Origin: DATGUP01 sp035301265
Lineage (GTDB): Bacteria > Bacillota > Bacilli > Bacillales > Amphibacillaceae
Assembly: GCA_035301265.1 (NCBI GenBank)
Contig: DATGUP010000016.1
Coordinates: forward strand, 25,211 to 89,210
Direction of reading: 5' to 3'
DNA: 64,000 nucleotides
The position numbers and the translations under genes are program-made. Numbering within the stretch: position 1 is the first letter of the stretch; each line of letters starts with the position of its first letter. The notes below the pieces were generated by a model. The model was not told where the DNA came from, made no database searches, and saw nothing but the letters and a program-made list of their open reading frames with translations. Shown here piece by piece: positions 1-7,825 of the stretch.

Positions 1-171
1 TCCCAGTTGCCTAAACACAAACAAATCGCCAATCAAATAAGTGATAATCGTTGTAAATAAGCTGATCCATAATAAATTACCCAAACCTATATCGTTAAAA
101 ACCCCGAAGATCGACAACACTGTCACCGCAATGACAACGAACTTAATTCCTAATATTTTCAAATGCTTCAT
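1..171 (-). CDS. DUF2512 (YndM-like) membrane protein, N-terminal part
   Basis: The first 57 codons of a leftward gene run off the left window edge. The peptide is almost entirely hydrophobic, begins MKHLKILGIKFVV and contains TYLIGDLFV, which fits the start of the small DUF2512/YndM membrane family of Bacillaceae (usually about 150 residues, four membrane helices). A GGGATGA-like ribosome binding site lies upstream of the ATG. The function of the family is unknown to me. The family call rests on recall of this N-terminal pattern, so it is moderate. Confidence 0.65.
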   Translation of the reverse strand, partial: MKHLKILGIKFVVIAVTVLSIFGVFNDIGLGNLLWISLFTTIITYLIGDLFVFRQLG

Positions 172-309
172 CGACTAAAAATCATCCCTTCTGTAAGGAT
201 TTTATTTTTAGTATGAAGCATATAGTCTGGAAATATCATCGTTTCTTAACGGTAAAAGTTGGAGAAACCGTCAGGGCTGCATTATGCGCCCCTAATCAAT
301 CCAAGCTCA

Positions 310-792
310 TCATAACCTCCTTTGTCCAGCGCGCCTTTCCCGACGCCTTTTTCGAAACGGGGCCGACTCATATAATTCTTTTTCCTCTTCACTTTCTGGG
401 AAAACTCCAGGAACTGGGATCGGTTTCCCTGCTTCATTAACCGCAACCATTGTCAAAAATGATTCGGTTGTTAGTTTTTCTTCATTTTTAATCAAATCAT
501 GTGCTGTAACCTTAACATATACTTCCATTGAACTCGTCCCTGTATAAGTCACAAAGGCTTCCAATGTAAGTGAATCACCTATTTTAGCCGAAGAAAGGAA
601 GTCAACCGAGTCAATGGATGCCGTCACAACGGCACTCCCAGCATGTTTCATCGCCGTAAGCGCCGCGATTTCGTCAATATATGCCAAAACTTTTCCACCG
701 AATATTGTATCTAGATGATTCGTATCTGGTGGCATGACTAGCCGAGTTTGAACGGTTTTTGTATCCTTAATAGCAATTTTTTGCACGTTCAT
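310..792 (-). CDS. Acyl-CoA thioesterase, hotdog fold (YkhA-like)
   Basis: This 160-residue protein would hydrolyse acyl-CoA thioesters in the cytoplasm. The segment MPPDTNHLDTIFGGKVLAY is the typical hotdog active-site region of the BFIT/YkhA acyl-CoA hydrolases (Asn and Asp followed by the helix carrying GG). The start at 792 is chosen because GGGAGG lies directly in front of it. The open frame extends further upstream to 957, but that extension translates a terminator and a cobalamin riboswitch and is not coding. Control by a B12 riboswitch is unusual for this family. The tail is rich in Arg/Lys, a common feature of YkhA homologues. Confidence 0.85.
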   Translation of the reverse strand: MNVQKIAIKDTKTVQTRLVMPPDTNHLDTIFGGKVLAYIDEIAALTAMKHAGSAVVTASIDSVDFLSSAKIGDSLTLEAFVTYTGTSSMEVYVKVTAHDLIKNEEKLTTESFLTMVAVNEAGKPIPVPGVFPESEEEKELYESAPFRKRRRERRAGQRRL

Positions 793-804
793 TTTCCTCC
801 CTAA

Positions 805-832
805 ATAAAAAAACCCTTTGAAGAAGGGTTTC
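805..832 (-). terminator. Intrinsic terminator of the riboswitch leader
   Basis: On the minus strand a perfect AAACCCTT/AAGGGTTT hairpin with a short loop is followed by a run of seven T. It ends 13 bases before the thioesterase start codon and overlaps the upstream side of its ribosome binding site region. This is the position expected for the expression platform of the riboswitch at 927-1090. Confidence 0.85.
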
Positions 833-926
833 ATTATGAACAGTCGTCTACGTACAAAACACACATAGCTATGTATGTACGACCTGTCGCAACACCCTTC
901 TATCTCCCGTAGAAAAGAATGTTCTT

Positions 927-1090
927 CCTTATGGCAGGTTTCCTGGCTTAGCTTCATCGAACTCTCCGCACCTTCCCATTCCCTATGGAACAGTGGCTTT
1001 TCATGAAGGTTCTCGGCATGACAGTGGCGGGACCGCGCTGGATTTTCACCAGCTTCCCTTTTAAACCTTTTCTAAGGTCACCATAAGGCG
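927..1090 (-). promoter_or_regulatory. Cobalamin (B12) riboswitch
   Basis: On the minus strand the aptamer has the conserved elements in order: a closing P1 helix (CTTATGG at the 5' end, CCATAAG at the 3' end), the GGGAAGCTGGTGAAAATCC stem with its GCGCGGTCCCGCCACTGT block, a second GCCACTG, GGTGCGGAG, and the B12 box AAGCCAGGAAACCTGCC. A further GTCGTAC/GTACGTAGAC hairpin and the terminator at 805-832 follow. The only gene downstream on this strand before the terminator region clears is the thioesterase. B12 binding should favour termination by analogy with other Firmicutes examples; that is inference. Confidence 0.93.
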
Positions 1091-1273
1091 TTTATTAAGT
1101 TTTCTTAAAAAGTCTACGGATCGTTTCACCCTCCATTATAGCATCATTCTTATCTGCTTTCCGGGATAAACCGACCACTCACTTCCAAAAACAATCAACT
1201 CTTTAATAATACTTGAGACAAGCCGCACCATATCATCATCTGCAAATATCCTTTTAGAGCAGTGATTCATGAA

Positions 1274-1813
1274 TTAAAGCAGCTGATTTTTATACACATC
1301 GACATATTCCTCATAATCCAGCACTTCAATCACATTGGACCAGTGCAGCACTGTTCCGACAAAGTCCCGGATGTCCAACCCTTCCATTTCGTACGTTTCC
1401 TTTGTGTTGACGGTTCCGGTGGCATCTTCAATAAATGTGACACTGTACCCTCTATCAAACGCTGAAATCGCTGTGAACTGGCAGCAAAATTCCGTGTTGA
1501 ACCCGGTTATAAAAAGGTGGTCCACCCCCCATTTTTCCAGCACATCGACTAATTCAGTTTGATAAAAAGAAGCCGGAGTCTGCTTTTCAATCACATCATC
1601 CGCATAGGCTTGCAGTGAATGATGGAGATGGGAGCCTTCTGATCCTTTATACAGCGGGCTTTCTTCTATATCGTCGACATGCCGGGTAAAGATGACAGGA
1701 TATTTTTCTCGTTTGAAATCCATAATCATGGTTTCGATCTTGGCCAATTCGGCATCAAAATCACTCAGGTTCACCAATCCATTTTGTACATCAATCACTA
1801 GAAGCGCTTTCAT
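1274..1813 (-). CDS. Isochorismatase-like cysteine hydrolase
   Basis: A 179-residue protein of the isochorismatase/nicotinamidase superfamily. The catalytic triad is visible: Asp in ALLVIDVQNG at the N-terminus, Lys in EKQTPASFY, and the nucleophilic Cys in FITGFNTEFCCQ. These enzymes cleave amides or vinyl ethers (nicotinamide, isochorismate, carbamoyl groups), and the substrate here cannot be told from sequence. The start at 1813 follows GGGAGAGG; a longer in-frame start at 1867 has no good ribosome binding site. It stands alone, divergent from the glycosylase gene at 2092. Confidence 0.88.
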   Translation of the reverse strand: MKALLVIDVQNGLVNLSDFDAELAKIETMIMDFKREKYPVIFTRHVDDIEESPLYKGSEGSHLHHSLQAYADDVIEKQTPASFYQTELVDVLEKWGVDHLFITGFNTEFCCQFTAISAFDRGYSVTFIEDATGTVNTKETYEMEGLDIRDFVGTVLHWSNVIEVLDYEEYVDVYKNQLL

Positions 1814-2091
1814 GACATCCTCTCCCTTTCCTGGCGCAGGTCGATCCGTCCAATGCTCAAGCAACATCGATTTCTTCCGTCGTGTCCGGAAATGCGCGCA
1901 TCCATTTTATATTTAAGCATACAAGATTATTAGTGAAAATAAAACATAGTTTTTGAAAAAAGTTTTTATTTTCTATTAGATTTTATAACATTATTTCCAT
2001 TTTGAAGCATCATCAGGCATAATAAGAGCAGAAACAAGACAAAGTGAACGTCTGCGGGACTGTTACCGCGCTATAAGGAGGATGTAATAAC

Positions 2092-2682
2092 ATGCATTTA
2101 CCATTCAATCCGCTTCCAGAATCATTTTACAAGCAGAAAACACTGGACTTGGCCCAAGCATTGCTCGGCATGATTCTTGTTAAAACAACGTCAGCAGGCA
2201 CATCTGCAGGCATCATCGTAGAAACCGAAGCCTATCTCGGAGCCATTGACCGCGCTGCACACAGTTTTCAAAACCGGCGGACCAAACGCACCGAAGTCAT
2301 GTTCCACAAACCGGGCCTTGTTTACACATACACGATGCATACTCATTGTCTTGTAAATGTTGTTAGCGCTGAGGAAGGCGTCCCCGAAGCCGTCTTGATC
2401 AGAGCAGTGGAGCCGTACAGTGGGATCGATCTGATGTACAAACGCAGACCGGTGAAGACATATACCAATTTAACGAACGGTCCGGGCAAACTGACGAAAG
2501 CGCTCGGCATCACGATGGATGATTACGGCCGGACTTTTTACGAGCCACCGCTTTTTATTGCCAAAGGAAAACCTCCCGCTGACATCGCGCAAGGTCCGCG
2601 CATCGGCATTCCAAACTCAGGGGAGGCGCGGGATTACCCGTATCGTTTTTGGGTGCGCGGGAATACGTTTGTGTCTAAATGA
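2092..2682 (+). CDS. 3-methyladenine (alkyladenine) DNA glycosylase, AAG/MPG family
   Basis: 196 residues, the usual size for bacterial AAG family members (B. subtilis YxlJ). The catalytic region IIVETEAYLGAIDRAAHSF contains the Glu that activates water and the conserved AYLG-DxA-H pattern. MFHKPGLVYTY and the C-terminal NGPGKLTKALGI are also family hallmarks. It excises alkylated purines in base excision repair. The start has AAGGAGG nine bases upstream. It is a single gene reading rightward. Confidence 0.95.
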   Translation: MHLPFNPLPESFYKQKTLDLAQALLGMILVKTTSAGTSAGIIVETEAYLGAIDRAAHSFQNRRTKRTEVMFHKPGLVYTYTMHTHCLVNVVSAEEGVPEAVLIRAVEPYSGIDLMYKRRPVKTYTNLTNGPGKLTKALGITMDDYGRTFYEPPLFIAKGKPPADIAQGPRIGIPNSGEARDYPYRFWVRGNTFVSK

Positions 2683-2684
2683 TG

Positions 2685-2933
2685 TTAAATAATTACAGCG
2701 CCGTGATTTTTCATGCGTAAACGGATCACTTCAACACTTTCGGGAACGCGCAAATCAAACAGCGCCGCGCCAGTAGCCTTAAGCGCTTCATCAGATACAA
2801 CCCCTGACTCCTCCACCGTTAAAACACCTGCAGAATCAGGGCGCCAGTCGTCCATCCACCTTTCCTCGGTAAACTGGCAGATCACAAACTCATTTGGTAG
2901 ACTGTCAATACCGCGTCTCAAACAAAAGCTCAC
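2685..2933 (-). CDS. Hypothetical protein, 82 residues
   Basis: I do not recognise this small leftward frame. It begins at a GTG with only a weak GAGG upstream and ends three bases from the stop of the convergent glycosylase gene. The composition (acidic, VESVEVIRLRMKNHG near the end, SLPNEFVICQF near the start) looks protein-like rather than random. It lies directly downstream of the membrane protein gene at 3021-3662. It could be a real small gene or a fortuitous frame. Confidence 0.4.
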   Translation of the reverse strand: MSFCLRRGIDSLPNEFVICQFTEERWMDDWRPDSAGVLTVEESGVVSDEALKATGAALFDLRVPESVEVIRLRMKNHGAVII

Positions 2934-3020
2934 ATGCTAAAACGCCTCGTCAGCCAGCTGCCATTTCCCTTCTCCTTCATTTCCGAAATATCGAAAATGC
3001 AGCTTGTATACAACCATCTT

Positions 3021-3662
3021 TCACGTCTTCTTCTCTGGAAATAGCGTATACGACCAAGAAACGACCATGTCGATCGCCAAAATGAGTGTCCACAGTTGGG
3101 TGATTTGCAAAATAATATCCTCCGTGTAAGGCGAACGGCTGGCATCTTCATCTCCATACCAGGTCAAATCAGATAAATAATACATAAGGTCATGGCTATG
3201 ATCGCCGTACACGTGCCAAAATATCGTCTGGACTATGATAAAAACGGCTGCATGTGTATACCACCATATCCGGTTTTTGCGGGCGACAACTTGCGGATCT
3301 TTCGCTCGTTCCATTTTGCGCTTATCTTCTTCGGTCAACAGGTTGATGCCGCGCCAGTAGCCCACTTTCTGTTTGATAAACCGGTCCAGTTTTTTAAAAT
3401 CGCCAATGCCGAACGTACAGGCGTACACGAGAAACAGAACAATAACAACCTGAAACGTGGAAAATTCCCCTGTTTCCTGATAAATCACTCCGGCAAGGAC
3501 GGCTTCCAGCACCATACAGAACAGAAACAACAGCAAAAATAAGACGCTTAACCGCTGTTTGGTAAACGCATAGCGGATAACGAGAAAGACAATCAAAAAT
3601 AGTAAAGACACCACTTCCAAACTAATAAATAGTTCCCATTGATAATCGATGATAAAAGACAT
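3021..3662 (-). CDS. Conserved integral membrane protein of unknown function
   Basis: 213 residues with three strongly hydrophobic N-terminal segments (about residues 10-30, 40-60, 70-90), a charged cytoplasmic loop (LLTEEDKRKMERAKDPQ), then two further hydrophobic segments around WWYTHAAVFIIVQ and the C-terminal WTLILAIDMVVSW. I know no functional assignment. The start at 3662 is preferred over an upstream ATG because GGGAG sits eight bases before it. It is divergent from the YaiI/YqxD gene with about 145 bases between. Confidence 0.75.
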   Translation of the reverse strand: MSFIIDYQWELFISLEVVSLLFLIVFLVIRYAFTKQRLSVLFLLLFLFCMVLEAVLAGVIYQETGEFSTFQVVIVLFLVYACTFGIGDFKKLDRFIKQKVGYWRGINLLTEEDKRKMERAKDPQVVARKNRIWWYTHAAVFIIVQTIFWHVYGDHSHDLMYYLSDLTWYGDEDASRSPYTEDIILQITQLWTLILAIDMVVSWSYTLFPEKKT

Positions 3663-3806
3663 AACACCAGCTCCCATGTGTTCCTGAACAGTAAACTCAA
3701 TTTATAATTTGAGTATGAACCAATGCTTTTGAAAAGGCAATCACATTTTGCGCTATTTTTAAAAACAAATCATGTATGGCAAAATAATTGAACAGGAGGA
3801 TGCCAA

Positions 3807-4253
3807 ATGAAAATATACGTTGATGCCGATGCCAGCCCCGTCAAAGATATCGTTATTTCAGCCGGTCAAAAAGCACGTATTCCAGTTGTCCTTGTACAAA
3901 GTTTTGCCCATTTTTCCCATGAGACAGCAGTTGATGGAGTAGAGGTGATTTATGTGGATACGGGAGCCGATGCAGCGGATTACCGGATCATCAAACTGGC
4001 TGAGGAAAACGATATCATCATTACGCAGGATTACGGACTGGCTGCGCTCGGTCTTAGCAAAGGATGTACCGTGCTGCACCATAAAGGATTTGCCTATACC
4101 AATGACAATATCGATCGGTTGCTTACAACGCGACATGCGAATGCAAAAGCAAGAAGAGGCGGTCAAAAAACGAAAGGGCCGAAACCGCTGACAGATGAGG
4201 ATAAGGCGAGGTTTCAAGCATTGCTTTGGGAGACGATTAAAAAAATCCGATAG
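3807..4253 (+). CDS. YaiI/YqxD family protein (UPF0178, DUF188)
   Basis: 148 residues. The N-terminus MKIYVDADASPVKD and the block DIIITQDYGLAALGLSKG are diagnostic of the DUF188/UPF0178 family, a PIN-like fold with conserved acidic residues (YVDADA, TQDYGL). A nuclease role is suspected for the family but not established. The C-terminal GGQKTKGPKPLT is also conserved. AGGAGG precedes the ATG. In B. subtilis the homologue yqxD sits near dnaG/sigA; here it is isolated. Confidence 0.93.
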   Translation: MKIYVDADASPVKDIVISAGQKARIPVVLVQSFAHFSHETAVDGVEVIYVDTGADAADYRIIKLAEENDIIITQDYGLAALGLSKGCTVLHHKGFAYTNDNIDRLLTTRHANAKARRGGQKTKGPKPLTDEDKARFQALLWETIKKIR

Positions 4254-4367
4254 AAAACCACCTCTTCCTTTACTTCGGTAATATTCACTCGTGCACAACA
4301 AATATGTTCTAAGACCATCATACGGCACGTTTTGAAACAGACTGTTGTCCAACACACCTGCTAAGCA

Positions 4368-4398
4368 AAAAAAACCGACTGCCTGTAGCAATCGGTTC
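4368..4398 (-). terminator. Intrinsic terminator after the secreted protein gene
   Basis: On the minus strand AACCGATTGC pairs with GCAGTCGGTT around a short loop, followed by eight T. The 5' arm overlaps the stop codon of the gene at 4397-4834. Confidence 0.85.
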
Positions 4399-4834
4399 AA
4401 GATTGAGCACCCTGTACGGGTAAGTCGATATTCAACCTCATGAGAAAGGTGGCCGTGTCGCCTTCAAAGGCGAAAAAATGCGGCCGGTTTTCATCATCGT
4501 ACACCATCATGTAAGGATCTTCTCGCTCAGGGAAGATAATGATCATTTCATCAACAAGACTGTCCAACCATTCATTCTTCACCTCTACAGCCGTTTGCAG
4601 GGGAATACGCACCATAAATCCATCACGCGGCATTGGATTTGCCAAACGATAAACATCTGTAATATGCTCTAGAAAACGTTCTGCATCGCTTTGAACATGC
4701 GATGTCACATCAGCATCCATGATCACTTTTCCTTCGCCAATATCGAACACTTCAACATGTTCATTAAATTGGGCATGCACAAGAATGGGACATATGAATA
4801 ACACCATTAAGCTCACGGTCAATTTTTTCCACAC
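4397..4834 (-). CDS. Small secreted protein of unknown function
   Basis: 145 residues. A clear Sec signal peptide (MWKKLTVSLMVLFICPILVHAQ) ends at an Ala-x-Ala-like site near residue 21, with no lipobox Cys, so a secreted or wall-space protein is expected. The mature part is acidic and mixed alpha/beta in appearance. I do not recognise a domain. It lies just downstream of htpX on the same strand, with about 65 bases between, and could be cotranscribed with it. A strong terminator closes it. Confidence 0.7.
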   Translation of the reverse strand: MWKKLTVSLMVLFICPILVHAQFNEHVEVFDIGEGKVIMDADVTSHVQSDAERFLEHITDVYRLANPMPRDGFMVRIPLQTAVEVKNEWLDSLVDEMIIIFPEREDPYMMVYDDENRPHFFAFEGDTATFLMRLNIDLPVQGAQS

Positions 4835-4901
4835 GGGCTATCACCTCAATGGGTATTTTCCCCAGATCCATCCTGTTTATGTATAAACGACTACATATAG
4901 C

Positions 4902-5786
4902 CTACATTTGCTGCAATCGTTGAATCCGGCTTTCCACAGGCGGATGGGTAGCCCAGAGACTGCTGCGTTTTTTGCGCTTCCGTTTCAATGGCCGTTCGAT
5001 ATACATCGAAGCTGTGGCCGTATCGGCACGTTGAACGTCACGCGGATCGCCGCTTATTTTTTTTAAAGCGTTAATCAATCCCATTGGATTCCGTGTCAAT
5101 TCAACAGCTGTGGCATCAGCCAAATACTCACGATTTCTGGAGACGGCTAATTGGACGAATTGGGCTGCAATCGGCGCGAGAATAACAAAAACTAGCGCAA
5201 CAACTATAAGAATCGGATTCTGCTTGCGATCTCCACCCCGCCGACCGCCGAAAAACAACATCCGAGAGCCAAAGTGCGCAATCATAACTATCACGCCAAC
5301 GAGTGCGATGCAAACCGTCATCAGACGAATATCATAATTGCGAATATGCCCGATCTCATGTGCTGCAACGCCAGCCAGCTCCTCCCGATTCAGCTTCTCC
5401 AAAAGCCCTGTCGTAAATGCTACAGCTCCTTTTTCCGGTTTAATCCCGGTTGCAAATGCATTCGGGGCGGGATCATCGACGATATATATTTTAGGCATGG
5501 GAATCCGGGCCGCAATCGATAGCTCTTCAACAATATCAAATAGCTGCGGATGGTCTTCCTTATGAATTTCTCTCGCTCCCGCCATACGAAGCACCTGGGA
5601 ACTTGCAGACATATAAGTAGTCGGAACATAAATCGCTAGAATAATAGCAGTGATAAAAAGGCCTGTCACCGGATCATTGCCAAACAGATAACCGATCGCC
5701 CAACCAATCGCAAGAACAAGCAAACAAAAAACGATAATTAACCATGTCGTCTTACGTTTATTTTGCAAAATTTGTTTATAAAGCAT
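4902..5786 (-). CDS. htpX: HtpX-family membrane zinc metalloprotease (M48)
   Basis: 294 residues. Two N-terminal membrane helices (about 13-33 and 40-58) are followed by the M48 catalytic motif HEIGH (His143, Glu144, His147), two more helices and the third zinc ligand region NREYLADATAV. HtpX degrades misfolded membrane proteins. The second of two adjacent ATG codons is preferred because the GGGG ribosome binding site is too close to the first. It follows lemA by 12 bases. The LemA-HtpX pair is a common conserved arrangement. Confidence 0.95.
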   Translation of the reverse strand: MLYKQILQNKRKTTWLIIVFCLLVLAIGWAIGYLFGNDPVTGLFITAIILAIYVPTTYMSASSQVLRMAGAREIHKEDHPQLFDIVEELSIAARIPMPKIYIVDDPAPNAFATGIKPEKGAVAFTTGLLEKLNREELAGVAAHEIGHIRNYDIRLMTVCIALVGVIVMIAHFGSRMLFFGGRRGGDRKQNPILIVVALVFVILAPIAAQFVQLAVSRNREYLADATAVELTRNPMGLINALKKISGDPRDVQRADTATASMYIERPLKRKRKKRSSLWATHPPVESRIQRLQQM

Positions 5787-5798
5787 CATCTTCCCCCA

Positions 5799-6347
5799 CT
5801 AAAAGCGAACATTTGGCACGTCACGGTCTTCTTCTGGTATCGTTAACTGTTCTCGTTTATGGAAATTAAACATGCTGGCGATAATATTCGTCGGAAATGA
5901 TTCGCGCTTAATATTGTATTCCGCCACTGTTTTGTTATAAAGTTGCCTCGAGTAGGCAACTTTGTTTTCTGTTGTCGTTAATTCTTCCTGCAAATTCAAG
6001 AAGTTTTGGTTGGCTTTCAAATCAGGGTAGGATTCCGACAAAGCAAAAATCGATTTCAATGCTCTCTGAATCTGATTGTCAGCATCAATTCGCTCCTGTG
6101 GTGTTCCACTGATCAATTGATTTCGTGCCTGGATTACCTTTTCTAATGTTTCTTTTTCATGTTTAGCGTAGCCTTTAACAGTATTCACTAAGTTTGGGAT
6201 CAAATCATGGCGTCGCTTTAGCTGAACATCGATCTGGCTCCAGGACTCCTCAACCCAGTTGCGGTATTTAACAAGACTGTTGTAGCTTGTTATTAGGAAA
6301 ATGCCAAGGATAACGACAATGGCGATAATAATAATGGTTGCAAGCAT
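5799..6347 (-). CDS. lemA: LemA family membrane-anchored protein
   Basis: 182 residues with one N-terminal membrane helix and a long helical domain. The family signature is plain: YNSLVKYRNWVEESWSQIDV, KRRHDLIPNLVNTVKGYA and the C-terminal NIKRESFPTNIIA. Biochemical function is unsettled, and the protein is often linked to HtpX. The strong GGGAGG ribosome binding site confirms the start. It is the first gene of a probable lemA-htpX operon. Confidence 0.95.
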   Translation of the reverse strand: MLATIIIIAIVVILGIFLITSYNSLVKYRNWVEESWSQIDVQLKRRHDLIPNLVNTVKGYAKHEKETLEKVIQARNQLISGTPQERIDADNQIQRALKSIFALSESYPDLKANQNFLNLQEELTTTENKVAYSRQLYNKTVAEYNIKRESFPTNIIASMFNFHKREQLTIPEEDRDVPNVRF

Positions 6348-6424
6348 GATGATCCTCCCGCTTTCTTCATCGAATATTATTCATATATTATAACATATGA
6401 CTGGCCGATCACATCATCCAGTTT

Positions 6425-6458
6425 AAAAAACCACCATTCGACAAAAGGAATGATGGTT
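6425..6458 (-). terminator. Intrinsic terminator after the P450 gene
   Basis: On the minus strand AACCATCATTCC pairs with GAATGGTGGTT (one G:T type mismatch region) and is followed by six T. It separates the P450 gene from lemA. Confidence 0.8.
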
Positions 6459-6468
6459 TCTTTTAAAT

Positions 6469-7728
6469 TTACTTTCGCCGGATATTCTCCATAATAAAGC
6501 GGCTCTTCGGAAGACTCGGAATCCGGACTAGGCTATAGGATAAGTCTTGTCTAGGTACATCATACGCCATTTGGTTGGCAAGCGCATCCAAGCTTGCTTT
6601 CATCACTTCTGTTGTCACCCATTCTCCAGGACAACGGTGACCCGACATGTAGTCACCACCACCTTGTGGTAAAAAGTCAAACGGGCTGCTATTCCAATCG
6701 CGAAACCGTTCCGGCTTAAAGATATCGGGCTCTTTCCATATGTGCGGATCATGATGAGCTCCGTACACATCAAGTAACACTAATGTGCCTTGTTTGAAGG
6801 CATGTCCTTTCCAGACAAAGGGACGGCGGACACGAGCCCCAAGAAACGGACCAAACGGATAATAGCGGCGCACTTCCTGGATGAACATATGACGGTAAGC
6901 ATCATCGTTAGTCTGAAATTTTTTCTTCGTTTCCGGGAATTGGTGGAATGCGACAGCTCCATATGTGACAAATCGTCCAACCGCCACTGTCGGTCGCAAT
7001 ACGTTAAGCAGCTCGACGGCTGCCGATTGCGGATTTAACAGCATCCCTTCTGTATCACAAGCCCAAGCAAAAGCGTGTAAAAGACTATCTTCCCGCACCT
7101 GCAAACTCCCGCTACGAACCCTAGTAATCACTTGCCGGATCCATGCTTCTGATCGTTTTCTCGCCAATCGTCCCCGCCAATGCCTTGGACCGATTGCCCC
7201 AAAGGCATCGATCATCGACCCGAGATCATGGGCGCGACGTTCTAGTTCATTCGCCCACAACGGCACTTCTGTCCAACGACAGACAATCCGGCACATGATC
7301 TTTTCAGCTTCATGCAACAATTGCACTTGATCTTTTCCCTTCCATTGCTCGATCGCTATATCCCATTGGTCGTAAGTAATATCGAGCAATTGTTTCATCC
7401 TTCTAGGCTCCAGAAGCATTCTATATAACGCTTTTCGCTGTTTATGCGCATAGCCATCGAGCGTCTGCACCCCATTTTTACCAAACAATGTTTTCAAAAC
7501 GCGTTTCGGTGCCGCCCCTTGGCGCTGGAATTTGTCGTTGTCATAAAATAAACGCGTCGCTTCCTCACCGGCTATACAAATTACTTTTTGCCCTCCCATA
7601 AGTCGAGTGGAAAAGATGTTAGAATTAAAGCGGCGACGCCTATTCGGGATATACATATATCCTTCTGTCATCAGGGCAAATGTGTTGTCCACACCATGAT
7701 CAACGGGAATTTCTTCTCGGTAGTGCAT
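6469..7728 (-). CDS. cypC: CYP152 family fatty-acid peroxygenase (cytochrome P450)
   Basis: 419 residues, the size of the CYP152 peroxygenases such as B. subtilis YbdT/CypC. The haem-thiolate ligand is Cys366 in GHRCPGEW. The Arg-Pro pair that replaces the usual acid-alcohol pair and binds the fatty-acid carboxylate is visible in LNVLRPTVAVG near residue 245. These enzymes hydroxylate long-chain fatty acids using hydrogen peroxide and need no reductase, consistent with no redox partner gene nearby. AGGAGG precedes the ATG. It is a single gene with its own terminator. Confidence 0.93.
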   Translation of the reverse strand: MHYREEIPVDHGVDNTFALMTEGYMYIPNRRRRFNSNIFSTRLMGGQKVICIAGEEATRLFYDNDKFQRQGAAPKRVLKTLFGKNGVQTLDGYAHKQRKALYRMLLEPRRMKQLLDITYDQWDIAIEQWKGKDQVQLLHEAEKIMCRIVCRWTEVPLWANELERRAHDLGSMIDAFGAIGPRHWRGRLARKRSEAWIRQVITRVRSGSLQVREDSLLHAFAWACDTEGMLLNPQSAAVELLNVLRPTVAVGRFVTYGAVAFHQFPETKKKFQTNDDAYRHMFIQEVRRYYPFGPFLGARVRRPFVWKGHAFKQGTLVLLDVYGAHHDPHIWKEPDIFKPERFRDWNSSPFDFLPQGGGDYMSGHRCPGEWVTTEVMKASLDALANQMAYDVPRQDLSYSLVRIPSLPKSRFIMENIRRK

Positions 7729-7825
7729 GTTGTTCCTCCTAATGGATTTAGGATGCTACAGATATGTTTTGTAAATTCCCGTTGACTATACATATACGAG
7801 CGAATCTTTCATGTTTCCGCCACCT

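Noticed and set aside
793..957. N-terminal extension of the thioesterase by 55 codons
   Set aside because: It reads through the terminator and the 3' end of the cobalamin riboswitch; a strong ribosome binding site precedes the ATG at 792.
3858..4400. 180-codon leftward frame opposite the YaiI/YqxD gene
   Set aside because: It overlaps a clear conserved gene and a terminator; composition is that of an antisense shadow.
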